Of a DNA stretch of 64,000 nt, positions 9,552 to 18,444 are shown in pieces; positions within the stretch are counted from its first letter, which is position 1; each line of letters begins with the position of its first letter. The notes beneath the pieces are model-generated. The model was not told where the DNA came from. It made no database searches and saw only the letters and a list, made by a program, of their open reading frames with translations. The position numbers and the translations under genes were made by a program. The stretch is taken from assembly GCA_013288345.1 (NCBI GenBank), contig JABDCA010000013.1:1-64000 (forward strand). Reading direction: 5' to 3'. The stretch comes from Bacteroidota bacterium. Its GTDB lineage: Bacteria > Bacteroidota > Bacteroidia > JABEUT01.

Positions 9552-10589
9552 TTAATGAATCCTGCCAAATATCCACATTAACGTGCCTGTGAATGCTACG
9601 TTAAATATAGACAAAGGTATTAAAACTTTCCAGCCTAAATTCATAAGCTGATCGTAACGGAAACGTGGTAAGGTCCACCTTACCCACATAAAGAAAAATA
9701 TGAAGAAAAATATTTTTGAGAAGAGGAAAACAATACCCAAAATAGCGCCAAAATTATCGGATAAGCCAAGCCTGTCGATAAACGGCATGTGGTAACCGCC
9801 AAAGTAAAGTGTAGCAATAATGGCCGATGAAATGAACATATTAATGTATTCGGCAAAAAGGTAAAAACCCAGTTTCATACTACTATATTCGGTATGGTAA
9901 CCGCCAATAAGCTCTGAATCACTCTCTGGCAGATCGAAAGGTGTACGGTTGGTTTCGGCAAAAGCGCAAATTAAAAATATGATGAAACCTACAGGTTGGT
10001 AAATAATGTTCCAGTGCCAGCCTGTTTGCATGGCTGCAATTTTGTTCAGGCTGAGTGTGCCCGTGTGCATTACCAAAGCAATAATGGCAAGGCCCATAGC
10101 AATTTCGTAGCTTATCATTTGCGATGATGCACGCAATGCACCCAGTAATGAGTATTTGTTGTTCGATGCCCAGCCGCCAATCATAATGCCATACACACCG
10201 ATAGATGTGATAGCCATAATATAAAGTATGCCGATGTTAATATCGGTTACCTGCAGCGGGTACACATTGCCGCCAATATGCAACGAACCGCCCCATGGAA
10301 TTACCGCACCGGTAACACATGAAGTGAACATAGCAATACTCGGGCCAAGTATAAAAAGGAACTTGTTCGATACATTCGGAATAATTTCCTCTTTCATGAA
10401 CATTTTTAAACCATCGGCAAGCGGTTGCAAAAGTCCGAATGGCCCTGCACGGTTTGGCCCGAGCCTGTCCTGCATAAAAGCAGCTACTTTACGCTCAGCA
10501 TAAGTAGAATACATGGCAATTACCAGCGAAATGGTAAAGACTATAAGAACAAGTAAGGCTTTATATATGAGGAATCCTGTAAAAGTCAT
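9552..10589 (-). CDS. nuoH: NADH-quinone oxidoreductase subunit H
   Basis: TYAERKVAAFMQDRLGPNRAGPFGLLQPLADGLKMFMKEE, FAETNRTPFDLPESDSELIGGYHTEYSSMKLGFYLFAEY. ATG at 10589 preferred over TTG at 10601. Confidence 0.96.
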   Translation of the reverse strand: MTFTGFLIYKALLVLIVFTISLVIAMYSTYAERKVAAFMQDRLGPNRAGPFGLLQPLADGLKMFMKEEIIPNVSNKFLFILGPSIAMFTSCVTGAVIPWGGSLHIGGNVYPLQVTDINIGILYIMAITSIGVYGIMIGGWASNNKYSLLGALRASSQMISYEIAMGLAIIALVMHTGTLSLNKIAAMQTGWHWNIIYQPVGFIIFLICAFAETNRTPFDLPESDSELIGGYHTEYSSMKLGFYLFAEYINMFISSAIIATLYFGGYHMPFIDRLGLSDNFGAILGIVFLFSKIFFFIFFFMWVRWTLPRFRYDQLMNLGWKVLIPLSIFNVAFTGTLMWIFGRIH

Positions 10590-10599
10590 AATTAAATAC

Positions 10600-10704
10600 A
10601 AATATCGAATATCGAATATTGAACTCTGAATTTCGAAGTCACAAAAACCATCACGGCACTATTGTCTTTCATTTCGTTATTGGATATTCAGTATTCGATA
10701 TTGG
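10600..10704. repeat. Imperfect palindromic intergenic element (TCGAATA-word type)
   Basis: Left arm caaatatcgaatatcgaatattgaactctgaatttcgaagtcac; right arm is an inverted, diverged copy ending gttattggatattcagtattcgatattgg. Confidence 0.75.
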
Positions 10705-11691
10705 TTATTTCTGTTCTGGCTGATTTGATTCCGGTAATTTTTTAACAAGGTGTGCATGTCCCATCTTCAACTCTTTCAAATGCTCGTAATGGTTTTGTGC
10801 AATAACCGACTTGTCATCAATATGGGTTGGCTTTTCTATTACCCAGTCTGCTGTTTTCTTCTTATCGAAACGGCACTCGTTGCAGATAAAGTTCTCTACC
10901 TCATCGTTCTGGTCCTTGCGGGCCGATACTTTTAATATCTCTTCACCCTGGTACCATACAATAGCCTTACCGCAGCATTTTTTGCAATCGCGGTGGGCAT
11001 CCATTGGTTTCACGTTCCATATACGGCTTTTAAAGCGGAAGGTCCTGTCAGTCAGCGCACCCACAGGGCATACATCTATTACGTTACCCGAAAAATCGTT
11101 GCCTACTATATTCTGTATATAGGTACTTATTTCAGCCACATCACCACGATTCATTACGCCATGCACACGCTTGTCGGTAAGCTGTTCTGCCACGCGTACG
11201 CAACGGTAACAGAGTATGCAACGGGTCATAGTGAGTTTTATCTTATCACCTATATCTATCATTTCGAACTTGCGGCGGCCAAACTCATAACGAGTCTTTT
11301 CCAAGCCGTGTTCGTAACCTAAGTCTTGTAATTTACATTCGCCTGCCTGGTCGCATATAGGGCAATCTAACGGGTGGTTAATCAGCAGAAACTCAACCAC
11401 TCCCTTACGGGCTTCAAGTACTTCAGGTGAGGTCATGTTTTGTACCACCATACCATCTTGCACGGGGGTAGAACATGATACTACCAGTTTTGGCATAGGG
11501 CGGGGGTCTTTGGTAGAACCGGCTGCCACTTTTACGAGGCATGTACGGCAATAACCACCTGTTTGTTTGAGCTTGCTGTAATAACACATTGCAGGCGGAG
11601 CGGTCTTCCCTCCTATCATACGGGCAGCATTCAGTATAGTTGTACCGTCTGGTACTTCTATTTCAATGCCGTCGATGGTTACTTTAGCCAT
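10705..11691 (-). CDS. nuoG: NADH-quinone oxidoreductase subunit G, short form without molybdopterin domain
   Basis: CYYSKLKQTGGYCRTC 2Fe-2S ligands, HPLDCPICDQAGECKLQD, CILCYRCVRVAEQ; 328 aa. Confidence 0.9.
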   Translation of the reverse strand: MAKVTIDGIEIEVPDGTTILNAARMIGGKTAPPAMCYYSKLKQTGGYCRTCLVKVAAGSTKDPRPMPKLVVSCSTPVQDGMVVQNMTSPEVLEARKGVVEFLLINHPLDCPICDQAGECKLQDLGYEHGLEKTRYEFGRRKFEMIDIGDKIKLTMTRCILCYRCVRVAEQLTDKRVHGVMNRGDVAEISTYIQNIVGNDFSGNVIDVCPVGALTDRTFRFKSRIWNVKPMDAHRDCKKCCGKAIVWYQGEEILKVSARKDQNDEVENFICNECRFDKKKTADWVIEKPTHIDDKSVIAQNHYEHLKELKMGHAHLVKKLPESNQPEQK

Positions 11692-11840
11692 ATAAAAAGG
11701 TTAGCGGGGCAAATATAATAAATAGTTGAAAGTGGTTAGGGGTAAGTAAAAATTCACCCATTTTATATTTAGTAATGGGACAGATATTGTTTCATGAACA
11801 AGAATGTTTTGTATATTTACAATACTAATAAGAAAATAAA

Positions 11841-12074
11841 ATGCTTGGGTTTATTCTTATATTAATTGTTTTAATTATTTCTTCGGGAATCCAAGTTATT
11901 GATTCCTTTAAAAATGGTTTTGTATTAAAAGACACAACTAAAATAAAGCCTTTATTTAAGAAGAACTTAAGCCTATTTGATAATTCTACTGGAAATTTCT
12001 ATTATAGAGTATATGATAATTACAATTATTATTACTACCCTCCCTTAAGTTCAAGATACTACTTGTCTCTTTAA
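11841..12074 (+). CDS. Small membrane-anchored protein, paralogue of 12196-12372
   Basis: N-terminal hydrophobic helix then GFVLKDTTKIKPLFKKNLSLFDNSTGNFYYRVY, closely matching the next small ORF. Confidence 0.65.
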   Translation: MLGFILILIVLIISSGIQVIDSFKNGFVLKDTTKIKPLFKKNLSLFDNSTGNFYYRVYDNYNYYYYPPLSSRYYLSL

Positions 12075-12195
12075 TAATTCAATCGCACAATCAATCATCA
12101 ATTACTTCTGCATAAACAGAGTTTTTTTGATATTTCGGTATTGATAAGTCGAATGAGCTTATAAAATCAGAACACAAACATTTAACTAAAAAAAG

Positions 12196-12372
12196 ATGCC
12201 ACATTTGATAATATACATCTTAGCATGTATCGGCATAGTAATCCATGTGCAACGCCCAGCTTTTATACTGCGTGATAGCACAAGGACTCAGCCTCTGTTT
12301 AACAAAACAATGAGGTTGTTTGACTATGCGACAGGAAGCTTTTACTTTAGAGAGTACGGAATGCACTCTTAA
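12196..12372 (+). CDS. 58-aa membrane-anchored protein, paralogue of 11841-12074
   Basis: Manual translation: MPHLIIYILACIGIVIHVQRPAFILRDSTRTQPLFNKTMRLFDYATGSFYFREYGMHS*. Below ORF-track cutoff; followed by a hairpin/T-tract. Confidence 0.65.
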   Translation: MPHLIIYILACIGIVIHVQRPAFILRDSTRTQPLFNKTMRLFDYATGSFYFREYGMHS

Positions 12373-12386
12373 GAAAAGTATTTCTC

Positions 12387-12421
12387 ATAAAAGCGCGGGT
12401 GTTTGTCCGTGCTTTTTTATT
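12387..12421 (+). terminator. Rho-independent terminator
   Basis: aaaagcgcgg gtgtttgt ccgtgctttttt stem-loop with T-tract. Confidence 0.7.
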
Positions 12422-12422
12422 T

Positions 12423-13067
12423 CTATCTGTTTGCTTTTTCCCATATTTCCCACCCCTTATTTGAGTCAGGGTTATTTGCTAATTTCCTTGGAAACACGTG
12501 ATGAAACAATACTAGTAGTTTATTATCATTTTCTTCAAACCGATAAACAGTGTATGTTCCAAAATGACCTTTAAATTCTCCATCATTTATGTAATGATAT
12601 CTCCCGTGAGCAACCATCTTGTTCGTTTCATTAAATTCTATTAAGGCTGTTACTTGGGCATTATTATCTTTCCAATACTCAGCCGCAACTGAAAAAGCAT
12701 TTTCACCTAAATATTTTATTTTGATTGAAAGACCGCAGTTTTGTTCTACCATACCTCCATTCTCTTTATCCCCTGTATTATCCTGTCCCATATCAATTCT
12801 TTTATAATCACCTTCTATTTTAGAGTAATATTTCAACAAATCCTGTTGTTTATTCAATCTTTGAAAATAAAGCACAAAAACCGCACTGACAATACCAGTC
12901 GATAGCCCAACAAAAACAGAAATAGAAATTGGAAACCTATCGCTTATACATTTACAAATAAATTCAAGGATAACGATAATTACAAGTACTGCAATACAAA
13001 TAAAAATTGTGTCCTTTTCCCAATTCTGAAAATTTGATTTCGTAGGTTTTATATTATTCTTAAACAT
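12423..13067 (-). CDS. Hypothetical membrane protein (two N-terminal TM helices plus soluble domain)
   Basis: 214 aa; hydrophobic segments TIFICIAVLVIIVILEFI and ISVFVGLSTGIVSAVFVLYF. Starts 10 nt after the 67-aa ORF upstream. Confidence 0.65.
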   Translation of the reverse strand: MFKNNIKPTKSNFQNWEKDTIFICIAVLVIIVILEFICKCISDRFPISISVFVGLSTGIVSAVFVLYFQRLNKQQDLLKYYSKIEGDYKRIDMGQDNTGDKENGGMVEQNCGLSIKIKYLGENAFSVAAEYWKDNNAQVTALIEFNETNKMVAHGRYHYINDGEFKGHFGTYTVYRFEENDNKLLVLFHHVFPRKLANNPDSNKGWEIWEKANR

Positions 13068-13077
13068 TAGGAATGAA

Positions 13078-13281
13078 TTACTTAGATATGCTTATAAGGT
13101 CATCTTTATTAACAATTCTACAAATTCTTTGAAATGTATGCGGGACATTTTTGTTTAGTGAAAAATATTGGCTTCGTAGAAATTCAATGGCTTCGAGCCG
13201 CTCAACAAAAGACTTTTCTTTCCAAAAAACAATATCTTCTTTTTTATCTTTATTGGTGGTTATTTTAAGTTCTCTTTCCAT
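13078..13281 (-). CDS. Small antitoxin-like protein (FWxxxSxxERLxAxExLRxQY type)
   Basis: DIVFWKEKSFVERLEAIEFLRSQYFSLNKNVPHTFQRICRIV resembles small ORFs commonly paired with nucleotidyltransferase-type toxins; recognised from memory. Confidence 0.55.
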   Translation of the reverse strand: MERELKITTNKDKKEDIVFWKEKSFVERLEAIEFLRSQYFSLNKNVPHTFQRICRIVNKDDLISISK

Positions 13282-13522
13282 ATTATAAAGATACTAAATT
13301 AAGCCCGGATACCGTTTCGGTAATTACTAAATTAGTGGGGTAAATGCGCTTTGCAATTTTTCTTAGCAATTCCATGCAATATGCTGATTATCAATAATTT
13401 ACATAATTAATTGATTACCAGTGAATTAGCTGTTTTATTGTAAATCATTGTTATTAACAATGGAGGGGCTGTCAATAAAGGGGTTCAGAGGGGGCTTATT
13501 GTTCTTTTCTATTGTTAATTTT

Positions 13523-13640
13523 CCTCCCCCTTCCCCCTCCAGCGGGGGACAAAGAACTTTGCGGCCTTTGCGCCTTTGCGAGACGCATTTCGACAAGCTC
13601 AGTGTGACACTAAGCCCCTCCTTTGGAGGGGTTGGGGAGG
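13523..13640. repeat. Composite of four short dispersed-type repeats
   Basis: cctcccccttccccctccagcgggggac; ctttgcggcctttgcgcctttgcgag (9-nt words); tttcgacaagctcagtgtgacac; cccctcctttggaggggttggggagg, back to back. Confidence 0.7.
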
Positions 13641-13663
13641 CCGACCGATTTGTCTTAACTTTG
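13632..13663 (+). promoter_or_regulatory. Bacteroidota-type promoter (TTG - 21 nt - TAACTTTG) upstream of MBL gene
   Basis: TTG at 13632-13634, TAACTTTG at 13656-13663, ATG at 13668; matches TTG-N17-23-TAnnTTTG. Confidence 0.55.
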
Positions 13664-13667
13664 CCCT

Positions 13668-15170
13668 ATGTTCAAGATAAGCTATATATGCCATGGGGCC
13701 ATGCTGATAGAGGCCGATGGCCTGAAGATGGTAACGGACCCCTGGTTAAAGGGCTCTGCTTATTGCGGGCAGTGGCATTTGTTCCCCAAGCCAGTTGATT
13801 ATACTCCGGCGCTTAATGCTGACTATATACTATACTCTCATGGTCATGAGGACCACTGCCACCCTGAAAGCCTTGCCCTGTTTGACAAAACGGCTAAGGT
13901 GTTCTTCCCCTATAGCTGGTACGATGGCGCCAAAGACTTCTTTGCCGATATGGGTTTTAAGCATGTTACCGAAACCATCAACGAAAAGAGCTACCGCCTG
14001 AATGATACTACCAGCGTTACTTATTTCTCGAACAACCTCGATAATGTAATAGTAATAGAGCATGGCGATGAGGTATTGGTAGATGTGAACGATGCCCTGC
14101 ACTCCGCACCACAGTTGCTGATCGAGAAGATTGCAGCCAAAATAACAGCCCGGTGGAAAAAGATTGATTATGTTTTTTCGAGTTACGGTGGTGCATCGTA
14201 CTTCCCGAACTGCTTTAAGTTCAAAGGCAAGGATGATGTGGAGATTGCAAAGACAAGGGAGTTGTTCTTTTTAAATAACTTCTGTAAAATAGTAGCCCTG
14301 CTCAAACCCCGCTATGCTGTGCCCTTTGCCAGCGACTTTGTGTTGCTCGATGATAACCAGCGCTGGATGAACGAGACCAAGTTCCCACGAAATAAAATAG
14401 CGGCATACTTTAAGATCTATATGGGTGATACGCCTACAAACACTGAGGTTATAGACATGTATCCCGGAGATTATATAGAGAATGGAAAGTTCGATCTGTC
14501 ATCGCCATACCGCCCAAGCATAAGGCCCGAGGGCCTTACCCACTTGATTGATGAAGAATACAAAGTAGAAATTGCTGAGAAGAAAAACCCTAAAAAGATA
14601 AGTGAAACAGAAGCAGAAACCTTATTCAACAAGCTAAAGGAGCATGTGCAGAACAAACTTTATATAATACCCGAAGCAAAAAGAAGGGATATAAAATATG
14701 CTATACAGCTTACTGATTACAGTGATCCGGTATATTGTATTATTGACTTAAAAAGTGAAAAATCGAAAGTCTATAAAGCAACTGAACTTGAAAAAGGCTG
14801 TATATTAACTATCAGGTTGAGGAGTGAAACACTTTTGTTTTCGTTAGACAACGAATGGGGTGGCGATGCTATAATTATAGGCTACGGCTGCGAAGTGGAG
14901 GTATTTGAATTGAGCACCATTGAGCAAGGATTAGATAATTTGTGTGTGAGGCTCATTACCAATTACCCTAATACTAAAGAGTATCTGATGAGGGTGCCAT
15001 TCCGTGCAATGAAGTATTTAATGACGGATTCAATAAAGCGCCAAAGCCTTGTAAGCGGCATTAAGTTTACTGACCCCAAGCTAAGTGACAATATGTTGTG
15101 GTTATCGAAAACCAAATGCCAGATATGTAATGCCTGCAACCTGCCGGAGCAGTTGCCGCTACTTAGCTAA
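13668..15170 (+). CDS. Metallo-beta-lactamase fold hydrolase (UlaG/CMAH-like) with long C-terminal extension
   Basis: ISYICHGAMLIEADGLKMVTDPW, YILYSHGHEDHCHPESL (HxHxDH variant); C-terminus CQICNACNLPEQLPLLS. Confidence 0.8.
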   Translation: MFKISYICHGAMLIEADGLKMVTDPWLKGSAYCGQWHLFPKPVDYTPALNADYILYSHGHEDHCHPESLALFDKTAKVFFPYSWYDGAKDFFADMGFKHVTETINEKSYRLNDTTSVTYFSNNLDNVIVIEHGDEVLVDVNDALHSAPQLLIEKIAAKITARWKKIDYVFSSYGGASYFPNCFKFKGKDDVEIAKTRELFFLNNFCKIVALLKPRYAVPFASDFVLLDDNQRWMNETKFPRNKIAAYFKIYMGDTPTNTEVIDMYPGDYIENGKFDLSSPYRPSIRPEGLTHLIDEEYKVEIAEKKNPKKISETEAETLFNKLKEHVQNKLYIIPEAKRRDIKYAIQLTDYSDPVYCIIDLKSEKSKVYKATELEKGCILTIRLRSETLLFSLDNEWGGDAIIIGYGCEVEVFELSTIEQGLDNLCVRLITNYPNTKEYLMRVPFRAMKYLMTDSIKRQSLVSGIKFTDPKLSDNMLWLSKTKCQICNACNLPEQLPLLS

Positions 15171-15176
15171 ATAAAA

Positions 15177-15205
15177 AATCCCCTTACGGTTAAGCAAGGG
15201 GATTT
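15177..15205. terminator. Bidirectional terminator between convergent genes
   Basis: aaatcccctt acggttaagc aaggggattt with flanking A/T tracts. Confidence 0.75.
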
Positions 15206-15224
15206 AAAATAAAACAAAACACTA

Positions 15225-17753
15225 TTACATAGCAGCAGCGTCAGCATGCTTGCTGAAATCAATTGGTATAATAAGCTTGAAGCTTATATTTCTTCCCATG
15301 TTAAACACACCTACTCTGTCGGTAGTATAGTTAACAGGCAAATATTTAAAGCGGCTCATATAATCCATATACCCGAGGTTGGTAAGGTTATTGCACATAA
15401 TATACAGTTCGCAGAATTTATGTCCCTTCGACATTAGATCGCCGCCAACACCTATATTAAACAAAGTATACCCTTTGGTAGCCGAAGTACTTGCAGCATA
15501 CTCAAAAGGTGTTGAGGCAGTATTTAAGCCTGTGTATATAGCATATTGCTCATATATTTTGCTCTGCTCAGAATAGTTTGCCATACCTACTTTTACGTAA
15601 GCATCCTTTATGCATTTACCAATGTTCTTAATATGGAACTTAAGGTCGGCAATGAACCTGTTTGGTGGTACAAAAGGCAGGTACTTGGTAGAATCGCTTA
15701 TGCCATTCAATTGCCCGTTTACCATGCTGTATGACAAATTCAGGTCAACCCATGATAAGCTTGTAGGGTGAATATCTAAGGATACTTCACCACCATTAAG
15801 GGTAGCAGAAGTCTGTGCATATTTATATACAGGTGCTGCTCCTAAACCAACTGCGTTAAGGCTGTTGTTAATAGAATCGCCACCCGACGCACTAAACAAA
15901 CCCTTTGCATATATATAGTCGGTAAGGTTGTTATTGAACACATTCAGTTCGAAGGTTACATCCTTAGAGTTTATTCCGAAGGTGAAATCCTCTTCCACAT
16001 TTGTTTCCGGTTTCAAGGTAGGGTCTCCAATTTCGTAAACTACTGTACCATCATGAACACCATTCGCACCGCATTCGGCTACGTTTGGTGCTCTCCATCC
16101 CTGTGCAACATTACCTTTTACATAAACTAATTTGGTAATATCGTAAGTAGCTCCAATGCTCCACGACATACCGCTGAAATGCGAGGTAAAACCTTGAAAC
16201 TCGTGGAATGAATTAGGATCATTTGGTTGTGCAGGTTCTTGTGTGGTTGAATCTATCCAATGGTCGATACCATTGAATGTACGTGCATCGTACCTTATAC
16301 CTCCGCTCAGGTAAAACTTGTCGCTCAGTTTTTCATTGGCAATTGCAAAACCACCAATAGTTAAGTAGTTATAGTTTGGTATAAGCATTAATGTGCCTAA
16401 ACTTTGCGAAGCCTGGTAAACACCATTGGTTCCGGCTGAGAAGTTAAAGCCACCCATTTGCGGAGATACATAACGCAGATCGTATGTAACTGCATTCGAG
16501 TAGTAGTAAATATCAGGAGTATTAGGCATGGTAGGGTCGTTGGTTTCCTGCCTTTGATTCTTTTGGTAAGAGAAGATGGCGGCAATATGTCCGTCGCCAA
16601 CAGCAATGTTGTTATCCCAAACCAATTTGGTGTGCTGTATGTGCTGGTAAATTACCAAAGGGGTGTACGACATGAATTCCTGGTTGGTTGGAAGTTCGTA
16701 GAACGGTGCGCCACCGTTAACATCGGGATATGAAAATATTTGTGCCATTTTTCCCGATGCAGAATCTCTGGTACCATCTACAATACCTGTCCACATGCTA
16801 AAATAGCTGGCATGTAATTGGGTATAGCCCCATTTGCGGTGAATACCAATAGTTGCATCGGTATTGAAATTGCTAAACTGGCTGTTCAGCACATAACCAT
16901 CGTAAGGGTTTTGATACGCGTGTGCCATGGTATTATCAATACGAGCGCTCCATGAAATACCGTTGTTCGATGTTCCTGCCATATGGGCCATATTATTAAT
17001 AAGGCCATTATTGGTTTGGTAGTTGAACAATACATCGCCTTCGGTTTGTCCGTTTGGCAAAGCTTGTTCAGGTATCAGGTTTATTACACCCGATATAGCA
17101 TCGGAGCCATAAGCAAGTGAGCCAGGGCCTTTTAATATTTCATATCTGTTCACTGCATCAGGGTCAGCTTCAATACCAAACTCGTCAAACCAGGGTTGGT
17201 CAACTTGTTCTACACCATCATTTATGGTTAGTACACGGTTATAACCCAAACCACGTATTACAGGTTTTGCAATACTTTGTCCGTCGGTCATAGCCGATAC
17301 ACCCGGAGTTTGTGCAATAGCATCAATTACATTGGTCGATGAATTTTCGTTGAGATAATCTTTAGTTACTTCAGTTATTGCCTGTGGGGTATGTTGCAGG
17401 CTTGTTGCTCCCGATGTTCCGGTTACCACTACTTCGTGTTCTTCCACTTCCGATTCTGAAAGTGCAACGTTGAATGTGGTAGTGCCTTCAATCTTTACTG
17501 CCACTGCCCTATCGGTATAGCCAAGCATTTGTACCTCTACCAAAAAAGTTCCGCTCGGTAAATTACTCATGGTGTAGTTACCACTTGCATCGGTTTGTGC
17601 AGCTTGCTTTAAATCGGCAATATAAATTACGGCTCCAGGTAAGCCTCCGTTGTTGGCAGTATCAATAATTTTTCCGGTAAGCACATTTTGTGCAAACGTT
17701 GTAAGGCCTGCAAATAAAAAAGCAATAAATAGTAATGTCTTAGAAGTTCTCAT
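15225..17753 (-). CDS. TonB-dependent receptor with N-terminal carboxypeptidase-regulatory-like domain
   Basis: TGKIIDTANNGGLPGAVIYIADLKQAAQTDASGNYTMSNLPSGTFLVEVQMLGY, plug QTPGVSAMTDGQSIAKPVIRGLGYNRVLTINDGVEQ, beta-barrel C-terminus. Confidence 0.93.
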   Translation of the reverse strand: MRTSKTLLFIAFLFAGLTTFAQNVLTGKIIDTANNGGLPGAVIYIADLKQAAQTDASGNYTMSNLPSGTFLVEVQMLGYTDRAVAVKIEGTTTFNVALSESEVEEHEVVVTGTSGATSLQHTPQAITEVTKDYLNENSSTNVIDAIAQTPGVSAMTDGQSIAKPVIRGLGYNRVLTINDGVEQVDQPWFDEFGIEADPDAVNRYEILKGPGSLAYGSDAISGVINLIPEQALPNGQTEGDVLFNYQTNNGLINNMAHMAGTSNNGISWSARIDNTMAHAYQNPYDGYVLNSQFSNFNTDATIGIHRKWGYTQLHASYFSMWTGIVDGTRDSASGKMAQIFSYPDVNGGAPFYELPTNQEFMSYTPLVIYQHIQHTKLVWDNNIAVGDGHIAAIFSYQKNQRQETNDPTMPNTPDIYYYSNAVTYDLRYVSPQMGGFNFSAGTNGVYQASQSLGTLMLIPNYNYLTIGGFAIANEKLSDKFYLSGGIRYDARTFNGIDHWIDSTTQEPAQPNDPNSFHEFQGFTSHFSGMSWSIGATYDITKLVYVKGNVAQGWRAPNVAECGANGVHDGTVVYEIGDPTLKPETNVEEDFTFGINSKDVTFELNVFNNNLTDYIYAKGLFSASGGDSINNSLNAVGLGAAPVYKYAQTSATLNGGEVSLDIHPTSLSWVDLNLSYSMVNGQLNGISDSTKYLPFVPPNRFIADLKFHIKNIGKCIKDAYVKVGMANYSEQSKIYEQYAIYTGLNTASTPFEYAASTSATKGYTLFNIGVGGDLMSKGHKFCELYIMCNNLTNLGYMDYMSRFKYLPVNYTTDRVGVFNMGRNISFKLIIPIDFSKHADAAAM

Positions 17754-17853
17754 AATAAATGTAATTTGTATTTGTGCTAATATTCCAACTCATGTACTAA
17801 TGCACACAAGCAATCCGCATTCCTGTAAAAGAGAATGCGCCTACAAAAAATAA

Positions 17854-18444
17854 TTAGCTAAATAGAGGCGGATGCCAGATAGCAGAACTATGGTATAGTG
17901 CTGCCATATTCACTGCATGAGAATAATGTACAGTATACGTAACATCGGGAGACATTACATTAACTTTATTAATAGGCAGGTATTCGTTTTGAAAAGCTGA
18001 AATAACGCTTTCCACATTTTTATTGCTCTTGGTATTATCGGCAGGGAAAATTTGTTTCACAAAATCATTCAATGCTTTTACCCACTGCGTTTCGTTCTTG
18101 TCGGCGTATACTTCAATAGCATAGTTATTACCTACTTTCGAAATACTTACCACGTCGTATAATTGTCCATTATCAGAAAATTCCTTGCCGCCTTCGGTCC
18201 ATGCCACTTTATTATAATCGGCTTTATTCATTACCAGTTTTTGCAACACTGTATTTTTATTCTTCATAGCTGTTGATGCGTATGACTTTGCATCTTTAGT
18301 AAGCATAAAGTAAACTATACGGTATCCTGCAAAATAATAGACCATAGCAAATAGCATTGTAACTGCTACAGTACGAATCCATATTGGTGTGTTTTTCAGC
18401 ACTTCTTTATTTCTTCTTGGCAGAATCTGCTTTATTTTCAGCAA
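17854..18444 (-). CDS. Hypothetical single-TM protein
   Basis: TM segment MLFAMVYYFAGYRIVYFML then soluble domain. ORF start overlaps the upstream gene; real start may be 18357. Confidence 0.6.
   Translation of the reverse strand: MLKIKQILPRRNKEVLKNTPIWIRTVAVTMLFAMVYYFAGYRIVYFMLTKDAKSYASTAMKNKNTVLQKLVMNKADYNKVAWTEGGKEFSDNGQLYDVVSISKVGNNYAIEVYADKNETQWVKALNDFVKQIFPADNTKSNKNVESVISAFQNEYLPINKVNVMSPDVTYTVHYSHAVNMAALYHSSAIWHPPLFS

Noticed and set aside
12320-12574. 84-aa plus-strand ORF after the small paralogue pair
   Set aside because: Out of frame with the 58-aa paralogue, crosses the terminator and runs antisense to the 214-aa membrane protein.
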